DNA from: CAYWWY01 sp964462525 | Lineage (GTDB): Bacteria; Thermotogota; Thermotogae; MWEM01 | Assembly (NCBI GenBank): GCA_964462525.1 | Contig: CAYWWY010000006.1 | Coordinates: 48,208 to 112,207 of the forward strand | DNA length: 64,000 bases | Reading direction: 5' to 3' | Shown: one piece after another, positions 51,635 through 58,768 of the stretch | Position numbering within the stretch: the first letter of the stretch is position 1 | Layout: each line of letters begins with the position of its first letter | Made by a program: the position numbers and the translations under genes | The notes under the pieces: model-generated | The model's database searches: none | Seen by the model: only the letters and a program-made list of their open reading frames with translations | Told to the model about the DNA's origin: nothing

Positions 51635-52474
51635 TTATTGATCAAGACGTTTGGGAATCTCCTCATACATGTGAATATCTTCAAAAAACCGTTGCACTCC
51701 TTTGTTGTAATGGTCAACATCTGAGGCTCCTTGAAGATATCCATAATGATGAAGGGTACAGTGAAGGATCAGATCCATGAGCATCTGATCGATTGCCATC
51801 TCCATCAACATGGGGTTTTCAGTGGTTATTCCGATCTCTTCAATCTTTTCGTTTCCTTCGCCCATAATAAGCAGTTTCCGATCAAAGACACCGGTCAAAC
51901 GTCGATTGGGGAACTTTTGATGAGGATTTTCCAAATTGTATGTATATTGGATTCCAAAAGAAAAGGGGAGTTCGCAAAAGGAAAAGGCATAGATCTGTAC
52001 ACCCCGTTCATGGGCTTGTTGCAGTTCATCCGCGATCAAGTTTGCTTCTTGTGACCAAGCAGAGAGGTAAATTTCTCTCTTGCTCTCGAGGATTGCTTTC
52101 TTGAATGCCTCAATCATCTGAGCCTTTCCGGATAGGTTGAAGACATAATTCTCACGGTCAGATATCCGAGTCATTGATTCCAGCTGCTTCTCCAAAGCAT
52201 CAAGCTTTTTTCCATAATCATTTCGGGTTGTGTGAATGAAGTCTTTGTAGTTGACAGCCGAATACATCTTGGGACTTCCTTCGATGACTTGCACGCACTC
52301 TTTTCTTTCGAGCCGTTTGAGTACGTCATACACCATCGTCCGGGTTATTCCCGCTGTTTTGGCCACCTCGTACCCAGTCATTGGACTCTTCTTTGACAAA
52401 GCGATGAAACACTTTGCTTCATTCTGAGAAAACCCCATTTCTTCCAGTAGTCCTGTATCGATCATTGAAATCAC
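51635..52474 (-). CDS. TrmB-family sugar-responsive transcription regulator
   Basis: A 279-residue TrmB-type regulator. The N-terminal winged helix-turn-helix is FSQNEAKCFIALSKKSPMTGYEVAKTAGITRTMVYDVLKRLERKECVQVI. A short coiled coil (about 85-105) is followed by a phospholipase-D-like fold ligand domain (REIYLSAWSQEANLIADELQQAHERGVQIYAFSFC). TrmB proteins sense maltose, trehalose or glucose in several archaea and are less common in bacteria. It starts with GTG at 52474 or ATG at 52465; the ribosome-binding site is weak. It heads the maltodextrin operon and probably controls it through the operator at 52485-52512. Confidence 0.9.
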   Translation of the reverse strand: MISMIDTGLLEEMGFSQNEAKCFIALSKKSPMTGYEVAKTAGITRTMVYDVLKRLERKECVQVIEGSPKMYSAVNYKDFIHTTRNDYGKKLDALEKQLESMTRISDRENYVFNLSGKAQMIEAFKKAILESKREIYLSAWSQEANLIADELQQAHERGVQIYAFSFCELPFSFGIQYTYNLENPHQKFPNRRLTGVFDRKLLIMGEGNEKIEEIGITTENPMLMEMAIDQMLMDLILHCTLHHYGYLQGASDVDHYNKGVQRFFEDIHMYEEIPKRLDQ

Positions 52475-52484
52475 CCAGTTCCAG

Positions 52485-52542
52485 AATAGTAGTTATAACT
52501 ATTACTACTATTAGTATACCATAAAGCAAAACCCCGAGTCAA
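52485..52542 (-). promoter_or_regulatory. TrmB operon promoter and inverted-repeat operator
   Basis: On the minus strand, TTGACT (52542-52537) and TATACT (52518-52513) are 18 bases apart, with TGG before the -10. Directly downstream, AATAGTAGT and ACTACTATT (plus-strand 52485-52493 and 52504-52512) form a perfect 9-bp inverted repeat with a ten-base spacer. It covers the expected transcription start, a position suited to repression by the TrmB-like product. Confidence 0.8.
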
Positions 52543-52674
52543 GGGAAGGAAAAGCCCGGGTCTCCATTCTACGTGATCGTACTCATTTCCATGTATGCCT
52601 TGATTGTTGGCCCGTTTTGCGGAGTTTTTTCTCAATTGAAAAAGGACGAAATCCCTTTTATGCGGAGCCAGATC

Positions 52675-52728
52675 TTGACAAATCAGCTGAGAGAAGGTAT
52701 AATATGCAAGGTTGTACAAGTATACAAC
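52675..52728 (+). promoter_or_regulatory. Consensus promoter and ArsR-type operator of the ars operon
   Basis: TTGACA (52675-52680) and TATAAT (52698-52703) are 17 bases apart, the full sigma-70 consensus. An inverted repeat GTTGTA-N6-TACAAC (52711-52728) lies across the expected start site and is probably bound by the ArsR product encoded downstream. Transcription runs into the ArsP-like gene at 52758. Confidence 0.85.
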
Positions 52729-52757
52729 AATATAGATTCCGATAAGGAGGTTTTTTT

Positions 52758-53876
52758 ATGACAGAAGAGGCAAGAAAAGAATGGGGAGTCTTCGGGATTC
52801 TGGTCTTTGGGTTTCTGCTCTTTTTTTTGATCCCTTTCACCTCTGAAGGCGTGCAAGCCGGTTTGCTTGGCGGATTTCTAATGGTGCACGAATATGCGCG
52901 CGAACATGTGCTCTTCTGTTTGATCCCCGCTTTCTTCATCGCGGGAACAATATCGGTTATGGTACGGAAGGATTGGATTCTCAAGGTGTTGGGTCCTGCT
53001 TCCAAACCATGGATCTCTTATCCAGTGGCTTCGGTATCCGGTGGGATTCTGGCGGTCTGTTCCTGCACGATCCTCCCCTTGTTCGGAGGTATCTATAAGC
53101 GTGGGGCCGGTTTAGGGCCGGCGATCGCTTTTCTCTTTACCGGCCCTGCCATCAACATCACCGCCATTCTTCTCACCGGCAATGCGATCGGGTGGGATAT
53201 GGCCATCATGCGACTTGTCTTCGCGGTGATCACCGCGCTGATCATAGGTCCTCTGATGCAACTGATCTTTCGAGAAAAGGGAGAAGGCGGGTTGGTTTTT
53301 ACCAAAGAGGAACAGGAGTTTCCCATGTGGAAACCGCTTGTCTTTTTGGGGCTGCAGATCAGTTTTCTGGTCTTTGCGGGAGCCCCTATTCCGCAAACGG
53401 CCAAGATTCCCTTGATGCTGGTGTCCGGATTGGCCACCGTTGGTTTTGTCTTCCTCTTCCCTCGGCCTACGCAAACCTCATGGATTGGAGAAACCTGGAG
53501 CTTCACCAAAAAGATCTTCCCCTTCCTTTTTGCGGGGGTTTTCATCGCGGGTATCATGACCGCCGTTCTTCCCGCAAACTGGGTGGAGGCCTTTGTGGGA
53601 GGGAATCGACTGCAATCCTCCTTGGTTGCTTCGGTATTAGGCGCTTTCATGTACTTCGCCACATTGACGGAGGTTCCGATCGTCCAATCGCTGATGGAAC
53701 TGGGGATGGGACGCGGACCAGCCTTGAGCCTTTTTCTGGCAGGAAATGCCTTGAGTCTGCCCAGCATGATCGTGATCGTGAAACTGCTGGGATGGAAAAA
53801 GGCAGTGACCTTCTTCGGAATGGTCGTTGTGTTTGCAACCCTTTGGGGTTTTCTCTACGGCAATCTGGGTGGATAA
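52758..53876 (+). CDS. arsP: ArsP-like permease (organoarsenical export family)
   Basis: A 372-residue membrane protein with about ten helices. The family motif is ILAVCSCTILPLFGGIYKRGAGLGPAIAFLFTGPAINITAI, with the conserved Cys pair used by ArsP for trivalent organoarsenicals. A second half repeats the same plan (MYFATLTEVPIVQSLMELGMGRGPALSLFLAGNALSLPS). ATG 52758 lies eight bases after AAGGAGG. With arsR and acr3 downstream, export of methylated or other organic arsenicals is likely. The family also has members of unknown substrate. Confidence 0.85.
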   Translation: MTEEARKEWGVFGILVFGFLLFFLIPFTSEGVQAGLLGGFLMVHEYAREHVLFCLIPAFFIAGTISVMVRKDWILKVLGPASKPWISYPVASVSGGILAVCSCTILPLFGGIYKRGAGLGPAIAFLFTGPAINITAILLTGNAIGWDMAIMRLVFAVITALIIGPLMQLIFREKGEGGLVFTKEEQEFPMWKPLVFLGLQISFLVFAGAPIPQTAKIPLMLVSGLATVGFVFLFPRPTQTSWIGETWSFTKKIFPFLFAGVFIAGIMTAVLPANWVEAFVGGNRLQSSLVASVLGAFMYFATLTEVPIVQSLMELGMGRGPALSLFLAGNALSLPSMIVIVKLLGWKKAVTFFGMVVVFATLWGFLYGNLGG

Positions 53877-53905
53877 CACCCTTATCATCGTAAGGAGGGA
53901 TCATC

Positions 53906-54139
53906 ATGAAAATTGAAGTGTATGGAAGTGGTTGTGCAAAGTGTAAGCAGACCAAAAAAGTGATGGACATGGCTGCAAAGGAATTGGGCATTCAGGCCAC
54001 TGTGGAATCTGTCAGTGATATGGCAGCGATGATGGCCAAAGGGATCGCATCCACCCCGGCCATTGCGATCGATGGAAAAATCGTTTCGACAGGCAAGGCG
54101 CCTTCATTGGAGCAGGCCAAACAGCTTTTGCAAGCATGA
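53906..54139 (+). CDS. Small thioredoxin-like redox protein
   Basis: A 77-residue thioredoxin-fold protein with the active site GSGCAKCKQTKK (Cys-x-x-Cys) and a cis-Pro region in IASTPAIAIDGKIVSTG. This is the type often annotated as redox-active disulfide protein 2 and often found beside ArsP-like permeases. It could reduce arsenic species or the permease. The gene follows AAGGAGGG and its stop overlaps the arsR start as ATGA. Confidence 0.88.
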   Translation: MKIEVYGSGCAKCKQTKKVMDMAAKELGIQATVESVSDMAAMMAKGIASTPAIAIDGKIVSTGKAPSLEQAKQLLQA

Positions 54140-54420
54140 GAGATGTCAGCGACCTTTTCAAAGCCTTGAGCAGCCCCTGGAGAGTCCAAATTCTCATAAG
54201 GCTGCATCAGGGCACCCTATGTATGTGCGAACTGGAGCCGGCTTTTCCAATCGACAAAACCACGCTTTCCAGGCATATCCAGCTTCTCGTGCGTTGCGGA
54301 CTTGTACAGGAAGAAAAAAATGGTACCCGCAAGGAGTTAACGCTGGTCGACCAGGACCTTTTTGATTTGATTGAATCAGCCGAGGCGTGGGTGAGAAAAA
54401 AAGCGCTTGAAAAGACGTAG
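54136..54420 (+). CDS. arsR: ArsR-family arsenic-sensing repressor
   Basis: A 94-residue ArsR/SmtB-family repressor. The winged helix holds LFKALSSPWRVQILIRLHQGTLCMCELEPAF, with the metal-sensing pair Cys-x-Cys in the position of the ELCVCDL motif, then PIDKTTLSRHIQLLVRCGLVQEEKNGTRKELTL as recognition and wing. A further Cys in VRCGLV may be the third ligand. It should bind the inverted repeat at 52711-52728 and leave it when As(III) is bound. It overlaps the thioredoxin gene by four bases. Confidence 0.92.
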   Translation: MRDVSDLFKALSSPWRVQILIRLHQGTLCMCELEPAFPIDKTTLSRHIQLLVRCGLVQEEKNGTRKELTLVDQDLFDLIESAEAWVRKKALEKT

Positions 54421-54436
54421 AAAAAGAGGATGCAAA

Positions 54437-55486
54437 ATGGAAGGAAAACTGGATCTTTTCAGCAAGCTTTTAAGTCTTTGGGTTTTTTTGGCCATGCTTG
54501 TGGGCACCTTACTGGGGAATCTTTTCCCAGATGCAGCCCGCGCACTTGGCGGTTGGGAAATTGGGAACATATCGGTTCCCGTAGCCATTGTATTGCTGAT
54601 TATGATGTATCCGGTCATGCTCAAGGTCGATTTCAAAGAAATCACGAATGTCCGACGAAACAGCAAACCCCTGTGGATCACCCTGGTGATAAACTGGGGA
54701 ATCAAACCCTTTACAATGACCTTGATCGCCTATCTCTTCATACGCGTCTTATTCGGAGGCCTCATTGGGGAAGAGCTGGCCCAAGAATATGTGGCTGGGA
54801 TGATCCTGTTGGGACTTGCCCCCTGTACGGCTATGGTGCTTGTATGGACCTTTTTAGCAAAAGCCAACATAAACTATGCCCTAGTCCAGGTTGCAGTGAA
54901 TGATCTGATCATCCTCTTTCTCTTTGCGCCTTTGGGTATGCTGCTGATCGGCATGACCACCGGATTTCCCGTTCCCTTTGTCACGATTTTCTGGTCGGTC
55001 ATATTCTACGTCGCCATCCCGCTTGTGCTGGCCATCATGACACGTGTGTTGGTCGTTAAAAGGAAAGGGCGGGAATACTTTGAGTCCAAGGTGATTCCCA
55101 GGCTGGAACCGGTGACCAAAATCGGTCTGCTTCTCACCCTTGTTTTGGTATTCATGTTCCAGGGTGAGGTCATTACCAGCAACCCTGTGCATATTCTTCT
55201 GATCGCCATTCCTCTGACCATCCAGACCTATCTGATCTTCGGAATCGGTTATGCGGCTTGTCGCATTTTCAAGATTCCTTTTCCTGAAGCGGCCCCTTCC
55301 ACCTTTATCGGCTCTTCGAACTTCTTTGAGCTGGCTATTGCGGTCGCTCTGATCCTTTTTGGCATGAAGTCCGGTGCAGCGTTGGCAACAGTTGTGGGCG
55401 TGCTGACCGAAGTGCCGATTATGTTATCTCTAGTCGCGATCATGAAAAGAAAGCAGAAGCGCTTTGCCTTTGATCGAATCTCTTGA
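54437..55486 (+). CDS. acr3: ACR3-family arsenite efflux permease
   Basis: A 350-residue arsenite exporter with ten membrane helices. The key site is LGLAPCTAMVLVWTFLAKAN with the essential Cys, and IGSSNFFELAIAVALILFG in the second half with the conserved Glu. ATG 54437 follows AGAGGA by six bases, giving MEGKLDLFSKLLSLWVF; the longer in-frame start overlaps arsR. No ArsC reductase is encoded, so the operon handles As(III) and organic arsenicals but not arsenate directly. The gap 55487-55598 after it holds no clear gene. Confidence 0.94.
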   Translation: MEGKLDLFSKLLSLWVFLAMLVGTLLGNLFPDAARALGGWEIGNISVPVAIVLLIMMYPVMLKVDFKEITNVRRNSKPLWITLVINWGIKPFTMTLIAYLFIRVLFGGLIGEELAQEYVAGMILLGLAPCTAMVLVWTFLAKANINYALVQVAVNDLIILFLFAPLGMLLIGMTTGFPVPFVTIFWSVIFYVAIPLVLAIMTRVLVVKRKGREYFESKVIPRLEPVTKIGLLLTLVLVFMFQGEVITSNPVHILLIAIPLTIQTYLIFGIGYAACRIFKIPFPEAAPSTFIGSSNFFELAIAVALILFGMKSGAALATVVGVLTEVPIMLSLVAIMKRKQKRFAFDRIS

Positions 55487-55598
55487 AGAGGGTTCCTGGA
55501 TTGCATGCCTATTTCATTATTCTCTCTCAGGATGTGATCGGGCAAAACAGGTTCCTTTAAAAAAAAAGAGAGAACTTTGATCGGGTCATTTTGGAAAC

Positions 55599-55628
55599 TT
55601 GACTTTCCATCTTTAATTGTGCTAGAAT
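55599..55628 (+). promoter_or_regulatory. Promoter of the aromatic attenuator transcript
   Basis: TTGACT (55599-55604) and TAGAAT (55623-55628) are 18 bases apart; TGC before the -10 makes it extended. The predicted start near 55635 leaves a leader of about 205 bases before the transporter genes. Confidence 0.75.
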
Positions 55629-55658
55629 ACCCAAAATTTCCGTTGAGGAGTATGGATT

Positions 55659-55757
55659 GTGATTTTTGAGAAAAAAGCCTTCGAAAATGTAAATAGTGTA
55701 TATTTTTATTTTATCAGGCAAGTGCCCTCTAGGAGGTTCTTGTCGGTTTCGTCATAG
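55659..55757 (+). CDS. Aromatic-rich attenuator leader peptide (32 residues)
   Basis: A short ORF starting with GTG, eight bases after GAGGAG (55645-55650), and ending at TAG 55755-55757. Of 32 residues, five are Phe and two Tyr, with four in a row, Tyr-Phe-Tyr-Phe, at codons 15-18 (55701-55712); there is no Trp. These codons lie 10 bases before the first strand of the antiterminator stem, and the stop codon lies beyond that strand. This is the layout of amino-acid-biosynthesis leader peptides, with Phe and Tyr as the signals. The reading frame is exact, but translation is not proven. Confidence 0.8.
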   Translation: MIFEKKAFENVNSVYFYFIRQVPSRRFLSVSS

Positions 55758-55815
55758 AAAAACCACAAGAAAAGAGCAAGAGGGCATCCTACGATAGGGT
55801 GCCCTCTTTTTTTTT
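55723..55815 (+). promoter_or_regulatory. Transcription attenuator: antiterminator and intrinsic terminator
   Basis: Three segments compete. TGCCCTCT (55723-55730) can pair with AGAGGGCA (55779-55786), enclosing an inner hairpin of TTCTTGT-C-GGTTT (55737-55749) with AAACCACAAGAA (55760-55771). Alternatively AGAGGGCA continues into a 12-bp stem with 55796-55807, followed by nine T (55807-55815): a strong intrinsic terminator. Full translation of the leader peptide covers the first segment and favours termination. Stalling at the Tyr-Phe codons leaves it free and favours read-through. Confidence 0.85.
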
Positions 55816-55841
55816 CCATATTATACGAGGAGGTTGGGAAC

Positions 55842-56825
55842 ATGAAAAAAGCACTGGTACTTATCCTTTTGGTGGTATGTGTGACGACGGTAGGTTTGTC
55901 TATGAAACGCATCGGTATCACCGCGATTGTGGAACATCCAGCCTTGGAAGCAGTAAGGCGGGGCATTTTGGATCAATTGGCCAACAATGGGATGATCAAA
56001 GGAGAAGATTTTGAAGAGCTCTATCATACGGCTCAAGGGGACATGAATACAGCCATATCCATCGCGCAACAGTTTTCGAACAGCAATCTGAATCTTGCGG
56101 TAGGGATTTCCACGCCTTCGGCCCAATCTCTTGCCAATGCTGTAAGAGGTCTTCCTGTTGTATTTTCTGCTGTCACCGATCCCGTTGGAGCTTCTTTGAT
56201 CGCAAATCTGGGAAAAAACCGCGGCAATGTTGTAGGGATCAGCGATATGACTCCGGTCCGGTCTCAAATCCGATTGATGAAACTGATTCAGCCCCATTCG
56301 ACTCGTGTCGGCATTATTTACAATTCGGGAGAAGCCAATTCAGTTTCGATTACAAGGGCTGCCAGAGATATCTGTGAAGAACTGGGCATGTCGCTGATTG
56401 AGATCATCGGCAGCAACACATCGGAGATGATCACCGCTTTGAACGCTGTGGTGAAAGACCTTGACTTTATCTATATCGGAACAGATAATACAGCAGCCTC
56501 GAGTATTGCAGCAATCGGACGAATTGCGAAAATGGCCAAGGTTCCAATTATGGCAGGTGATATTGATATAGCCAGAGGGGGCGGTGTTGTGGGATTTGGT
56601 TTTGATTATTACAAGATCGGCCTGGAAACGGGTGAGATTGTTTATCAAATCTTACAAGGAGTTCCTCCAAGCGAACTGGAATCACGATTGATTAGCGCTG
56701 ATTCATTGATTCTTTACATCAATCTTGATTTGGCGCAGGAATTGGGCATTGATATCCCAGAAAACGTAATGGCCAGAGCGGACCTAATCGTACACAACGC
56801 CCAAGAGCGAGAGGCCGGGCATTGA
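55842..56825 (+). CDS. TrpX-like ABC substrate-binding protein
   Basis: A 327-residue secreted binding protein of the TrpX/ABC_sub_bind family. The signal peptide is MKKALVLILLVVCVTTVGLS. The mature start KRIGITAIVEHPALEAVRRGILDQL and later QQFSNSNLNLAVGISTPSAQSLANAV, GLPVVFSAVTDPVGA and DFIYIGTDNTAAS are strong family signatures. Family members serve amino acid uptake, known for tryptophan in streptococci. Here the upstream attenuator senses Phe and Tyr, so an aromatic amino acid substrate such as tyrosine or phenylalanine is inferred. It follows AGGAGG and ends in a TTGA overlap with the permease gene. Confidence 0.88.
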   Translation: MKKALVLILLVVCVTTVGLSMKRIGITAIVEHPALEAVRRGILDQLANNGMIKGEDFEELYHTAQGDMNTAISIAQQFSNSNLNLAVGISTPSAQSLANAVRGLPVVFSAVTDPVGASLIANLGKNRGNVVGISDMTPVRSQIRLMKLIQPHSTRVGIIYNSGEANSVSITRAARDICEELGMSLIEIIGSNTSEMITALNAVVKDLDFIYIGTDNTAASSIAAIGRIAKMAKVPIMAGDIDIARGGGVVGFGFDYYKIGLETGEIVYQILQGVPPSELESRLISADSLILYINLDLAQELGIDIPENVMARADLIVHNAQEREAGH

Positions 56826-57865
56826 TTGCAATTATCGAACAAGGCATCATTGTTGGTATTACCGGCATTGGTGTCTTTTTAACATTCAGAATCTTAAACA
56901 TGCCGGATCTGACGGTTGAAGGAACTTTTGGTTTGGGTGGGGCTATTACGGTTGCTTTGATTGTATTGGGATTGAATCCTTATTTGGCATTGATCATAGC
57001 AATGGTTTTGGGGGGATTGGCCGGTTCGGTCACTGGGCTGATCTTCAGAAAACTGAAAGTGCATGTCCTGCTTGCGGGGATATTGGTGATGACTATGCTG
57101 TATTCGATCAATATCCGGGTGATGAATGGGCCGAACCTTCCCATACCAACTACAAGGCAGCAAGTCAGTCTGGCCATATATGAGGAAATCAGCGGCGTGG
57201 ATCCTCTGGCAGATCTGTTCGGGGATTTTGATACGCTATTGCCCGAGAAACCAACCGTGATTTATCCCATCCCCAAGAGCGAATATCATGATGCTGCCGC
57301 TCTGAATATCTTCAATCATCAAGGGAATGGGACCGATCTGCTTTTAATTTCGGTTATTGTCGCAATGGTCATTTTTGGGTTGTTTCTGTTCCTAAAGACA
57401 GATTTGGGAACTGTGTTGAGAGGATTTGGAAGCAATCCTGACGGAGTGGAGGCATTTGGGTTATCCCGGGATTTTATCAGTATTCTGGGATTATCTCTGG
57501 CCAATGGATTTGTGGCGTTATCGGGAGGAATGTTTTCCATGTATGGGGGTTTTTCCGATGTGACCATGGGACAAGGTATGATTATCACAGGATTGGCCAT
57601 GGTGATGGTGGGTGAGATCATCTTCGACAGATTCAAGCCGCTGTTTGGTTTGATTGCGCCAATCGTCGGAGGGATTGTGTATCAGATCATATTGGCTTTG
57701 GTTATGAGATACGGATACAAAATTGGTTTTCGCGCCAGTGATATGAAATTCTTGACAGCACTTTTTATCATCAGTGTGATCGGGTTCAGCTTGATCAAAA
57801 ACCCCAAGGCAAGAAAATTGGCAAAGGGTAAGGTGAAATCATTATGCTCAGGCTCGAAAATGTAA
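56822..57865 (+). CDS. TrpY-like ABC permease
   Basis: A 347-residue membrane protein with about eight helices, of the branched-chain-like permease family that accompanies TrpX. Motifs are GITGIGVFLTFRILNMPDLTVEGTFGLGGAI near the N terminus and RGFGSNPDGVEAFGLSRDFISILGLSLANGFVALSGGMFSMYGGFSDVTMGQGMI in the cytoplasmic coupling region. The start is TTG at 56822, overlapping the previous stop. Its end overlaps the ATPase gene by 22 bases. It forms the pore of the aromatic amino acid importer inferred from the leader attenuator. Confidence 0.9.
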   Translation: MIAIIEQGIIVGITGIGVFLTFRILNMPDLTVEGTFGLGGAITVALIVLGLNPYLALIIAMVLGGLAGSVTGLIFRKLKVHVLLAGILVMTMLYSINIRVMNGPNLPIPTTRQQVSLAIYEEISGVDPLADLFGDFDTLLPEKPTVIYPIPKSEYHDAAALNIFNHQGNGTDLLLISVIVAMVIFGLFLFLKTDLGTVLRGFGSNPDGVEAFGLSRDFISILGLSLANGFVALSGGMFSMYGGFSDVTMGQGMIITGLAMVMVGEIIFDRFKPLFGLIAPIVGGIVYQIILALVMRYGYKIGFRASDMKFLTALFIISVIGFSLIKNPKARKLAKGKVKSLCSGSKM

Positions 57866-58527
57866 CGGTCGTGTACAACCCCGGCCAAGAAAACGAAAAA
57901 AAAGCGTTGAAAAATGTGAGTCTTGAAGCCCATAAAAGAGATTTTTTGATTATTGTCGGATCGAATGGCGCAGGGAAATCCACGCTTTTGAATGTTGTTT
58001 TGGGCAAATTAAAACCGAATGACGGGCGATACTATTTGAAAGGCAAGGAGATCAAAAAACCATCGCAGTCGAAAATGGCTCATTTGATCGGAAGAGTCTA
58101 TCAGGACCCCAATTCTGGGGTGTTTTCCAATCTGAGTATACGAGACAATTTAAAAATCGCCTCAAAAAAAGGGAAACGGGGATTGAAGTTCAGCAAAATT
58201 CATCCCAAAGCCATTGAAATGCTCAAACATCTCAATATGGGTTTGGAGGAACGGATGAACACTGTAGTCGAAGAGCTGTCTGGAGGGCAAAAACAAGCTT
58301 TGGCAATGGTTATGGCTATTATTACCGATCCTGAAGTCTTGCTTTTGGACGAACATACAGCGTCGCTTGACCCGACGAGCGCCGGAAGGGTAATGGATCT
58401 GACTCGAATGATCAATGAAGATTTGGATGTGACGGTTATGATGATCACCCACAACATGAAGTTTGCGGAAGAATTCGGAAATCGAAAGGTGGAGATCAGA
58501 GACGGAGTGTTAAGGGAAATGGGTTGA
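57844..58527 (+). CDS. TrpZ-like ABC ATPase
   Basis: A 227-residue ATPase. Walker A is GSNGAGKSTLLN, the signature is EELSGGQKQALAMVMAI, Walker B is EVLLLDEHTASLDPTSAGRV, and the switch His is in MMITHNMKFAEEF. The length and the GRVYQDPNSGVFSNLSIRDNL stretch match the ATPase partner of TrpXY systems. ATG 57844 overlaps the permease end. This completes the three-gene transporter, which has its own ATPase unlike the two sugar importers in the window. Confidence 0.93.
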   Translation: MLRLENVTVVYNPGQENEKKALKNVSLEAHKRDFLIIVGSNGAGKSTLLNVVLGKLKPNDGRYYLKGKEIKKPSQSKMAHLIGRVYQDPNSGVFSNLSIRDNLKIASKKGKRGLKFSKIHPKAIEMLKHLNMGLEERMNTVVEELSGGQKQALAMVMAIITDPEVLLLDEHTASLDPTSAGRVMDLTRMINEDLDVTVMMITHNMKFAEEFGNRKVEIRDGVLREMG

Positions 58528-58691
58528 TTTTTTGGCGAACCCGAACGATCCGGACGCGTATGATTGAGTCGGTCTACCGACCAGAACCAAAAACTGTCTT
58601 GCTTTCTCGTCCATTACAGGTTTTCTGCAATAAGCGCGCATAGCGCGGTTACCCTTCAGTCATATAAAAATTGTTTCAGTCGGTTTGCCTC

Positions 58692-58721
58692 TTGTTTTTC
58701 TTTGTTCGGATCTGGTATGAT
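58692..58721 (+). promoter_or_regulatory. Promoter of the second sugar importer
   Basis: TTGTTT (58692-58697) and TATGAT (58716-58721) are 18 bases apart, with TGG before the -10. It precedes the binding-protein gene at 58769. The 164 bases between the ATPase stop and this promoter hold only short hairpins (GTCGG/CCGAC near 58568) and no gene. Confidence 0.65.
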
Positions 58722-58768
58722 AAAGGATGGTAGATAATTTCCCGAAAAGGGAAAAAGGAGGGACAATT

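Noticed and set aside
52573..52761. A 62-residue plus-strand frame before arsP
   Set aside because: It runs through the consensus ars promoter and operator and ends at the arsP ribosome-binding site; no ribosome-binding site of its own.
55520..55574. Terminator after acr3 formed by TTCTCTCT and AGAGAGAA
   Set aside because: The loop would be about 39 bases and there is no T run after the second arm.
55487..55841. T-box riboswitch upstream of the TrpX-like gene
   Set aside because: The conserved T-box sequence (GGTGGNACCGCG type) is absent, while a leader peptide and competing stems explain the region better.
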